NCBI RefSeq assembly: GCF_037892425.1
Contig: NZ_JBBKTT010000001.1
Span: forward strand, 3,100,001 to 3,164,000
Origin: Lacibacter sp. H375
Lineage (GTDB): Bacteria; Bacteroidota; Bacteroidia; Chitinophagales; Chitinophagaceae
Reading direction: 5' to 3'
DNA length: 64,000 nt
This document shows, one piece after another, positions 62,696 through 64,000 of the stretch. The stretch's first letter is position 1, and each line of letters opens with the position of its first letter. A program made the position numbers and the translations under genes. A model generated the notes under the pieces. It did no database searches, was not told the DNA's origin, and was given only the letters and a program-made list of their open reading frames with translations.

Positions 62696-64000
62696 ATGAA
62701 CTGGCATCACCTTCCGGCAGATGAAGTGATTGAACTTACAGGCTCATCAACCAATGGCCTCGATTCAGATAGTGCAGCATTGAAGTTGGCTGAGTATGGT
62801 CCCAACGAATTACAGGAAAAGAAAAAGAAACCAGCCTGGGTTTTATTTCTGCAGCAGTTCAAAGATTTTATGATTTTGGTATTGATAGCGGCTGCTGTTA
62901 TTGCGGGCATTGCCGGCGATGTTACTGATACCATTATCATTATGGTGATCGTTGTACTCAATGCTGTTGTTGGCTTCATCCAGGAATACCGTGCAGAGAA
63001 GGCAATGGAAGCATTGAAAAAGATTGCTGCCCTGCAGGCACAGGTAATGCGCAACGGCAAACCGCTTAACCTTGCTTCATCAGAACTGGTACCCGGAGAT
63101 CTTGTGTTGCTTGAAGCAGGCAATGTTGTACCTGCAGATTTACGGTTTATTGAAACCTTCAGTTTAAAAATAGATGAGTCGGCTTTAACAGGTGAATCAG
63201 TTCCTGCAGAAAAAACGGAAAAGAGAATGGAGGAAGTAGATCTTTCTATTGGTGATCGGTTGAACATGGGTTTTAAAAGTACATTGGTCACCAATGGACG
63301 TGCAAAAGGAATTGTGATTGCCACGGGCATGCAAACAGAGATCGGTTTAATTGCACGCATGTTACAGCAAGATGAAGTGGCTACACCTTTGCAAAAACGT
63401 ATGGCTGATTTTGGGCGCAAACTTTCTTACATCATATTGTTTATCTGTTTGCTGCTATTTGTAATTGGTTTATTGCGTGGTGAAAAGCCATTGAACATGT
63501 TGCTCATTTCTATTTCATTGGCGGTTGCGGCTATTCCCGAAGCATTACCTGCGCTTATTACTATTGCGCTGGCAAGGGGAGCAAAGCGATTAGTGAAGAA
63601 GAATGCACTCATCCGTAAACTTCCTGCCGTTGAAACACTTGGTTCTGTAACGTATATCTGTTCAGATAAAACAGGAACGCTTACGCAGAATAAAATGAAA
63701 GTGGTGCAAGTGAAAGCAGATGAAGCTAACCAGTTGATGATTGAAGAGATGTCGTTGCTTGATGTGGCTATGGCATTGAATCATGATGTGAAGGAAGCTG
63801 ATAACAAAGCATTGATTGGCGACCCAACAGAACTTGCATTAGTTGAATATTTTAATGAGCAACACCCGGAGAAGCCATTCACTTCAATACAAACTACATT
63901 GCCCCGTATAGCAGAACTTCCGTTTGATTCAGACAGGAAGTGTATGACAACGGTGCATAAGTATAAAGAACAATTCCTGGTGATTTCAAAAGGTGCTGTT
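62696..64000 (+). CDS. Cation-transporting P-type ATPase (Ca2+-type), 3' end outside the window
   Basis: The frame is open from ATG 62696 ([11 protein letters not shown]) to the window end, 435 codons. It carries the cation-ATPase N-terminal [15 protein letters not shown] segment, TGESVPAEK near residue 165, [15 protein letters not shown] near 280 and the phosphorylation motif [14 protein letters not shown] near 325. PEALP in the ion-binding helix is that of Ca2+-type (SERCA/PMR1-like) pumps. The A/P/N domains after about residue 435 are missing. The ion is likely Ca2+ but could be another divalent cation. Confidence 0.93.
   Translation, partial: MNWHHLPADEVIELTGSSTNGLDSDSAALKLAEYGPNELQEKKKKPAWVLFLQQFKDFMILVLIAAAVIAGIAGDVTDTIIIMVIVVLNAVVGFIQEYRAEKAMEALKKIAALQAQVMRNGKPLNLASSELVPGDLVLLEAGNVVPADLRFIETFSLKIDESALTGESVPAEKTEKRMEEVDLSIGDRLNMGFKSTLVTNGRAKGIVIATGMQTEIGLIARMLQQDEVATPLQKRMADFGRKLSYIILFICLLLFVIGLLRGEKPLNMLLISISLAVAAIPEALPALITIALARGAKRLVKKNALIRKLPAVETLGSVTYICSDKTGTLTQNKMKVVQVKADEANQLMIEEMSLLDVAMALNHDVKEADNKALIGDPTELALVEYFNEQHPEKPFTSIQTTLPRIAELPFDSDRKCMTTVHKYKEQFLVISKGAV

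Overview
The window reads as a chromosomal segment of a Bacteroidota bacterium, most likely of the Chitinophagaceae or a near relative (inference, no phylogeny was run). The reasons are several matches to the Bacteroidota -7 promoter element TAnnTTTG, a YfhO membrane protein, two DUF4369-type TlpA lipid/periplasm thioredoxins, an HYC_CC_PP protein, a fused hisIE gene, lipoproteins with short Bacteroidota-style lipoboxes and a moderate GC content. Gene density is high. I see no insertion sequence, prophage, rRNA or CRISPR array. One tRNA gene (Cys) is present.

Layout. 1-6092: polysaccharide and envelope genes (acyltransferase end, nucleotide-sugar epimerase, two glycosyltransferases, YfhO). 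6163-11695: housekeeping (queuosine precursor transporter, NUDIX, CorA, DinB-like, dapF, nucleoside phosphorylase, tRNA-Cys, small membrane protein). 11807-15932: a four-gene minus-strand cluster of a SET-domain protein, an ATP-grasp ligase, an ATP-grasp-SET fusion and an ABC-type membrane domain without ATPase; this is the best candidate for an undescribed pathway. 16187-16504: trxA. 16761-29662: an eleven-gene copper/heavy-metal export and periplasmic metal-handling island (HYC_CC_PP protein, four-repeat metal-binding protein, DUF3347 lipoprotein, RND pump split into two ORFs, TolC-like channel, two adaptors, CopB-type P-type ATPase, TlpA lipoprotein, BNR-like lipoprotein). 29770-42466: dnaE, NlpC/P60, hisF-hisIE, two TlpA paralogues, GH20 hexosaminidase, CocE-like hydrolase, 2'-5' RNA ligase-like protein. 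42494-46187: 5-oxoprolinase operon pxpBCA with an NRAMP-like transporter. 46265-50912: pyk, pfkA, RmlD-like reductase, CHAD protein. 50935-53437: two guanidine-group-modifying enzymes (CtlX-like and arginine deiminase-like). 53887-64000: pseudouridine synthase, an unknown gene, CrtA-like protein, smc, a lipoprotein, patatin, coaD, thioesterase and the start of a Ca2+-type P-type ATPase.

A second signal spans all these regions. Many gaps between genes, and some gene ends, are made of degenerate tandem tracts with an exact 7-base period. The sequence of the unit differs from tract to tract but the period does not. These tracts flank terminators, form inverted-arm hairpins, provide the ends of several proteins, encode the hydrophobic part of a lipoprotein signal peptide in the metal island, and sit at the point where the RND pump gene is broken into two ORFs.

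How genes work together. The metal island can carry a full route: metal-binding CPMH...CGM repeats and DUF3347/HYC proteins in the periplasm, an RND-adaptor-TolC trans-envelope pump, and a CPH-type ATPase in the inner membrane. The pxp operon recycles 5-oxoproline to glutamate. The SET/ATP-grasp cluster would form an amide bond with ATP and methylate an amine, but its substrate is unknown.
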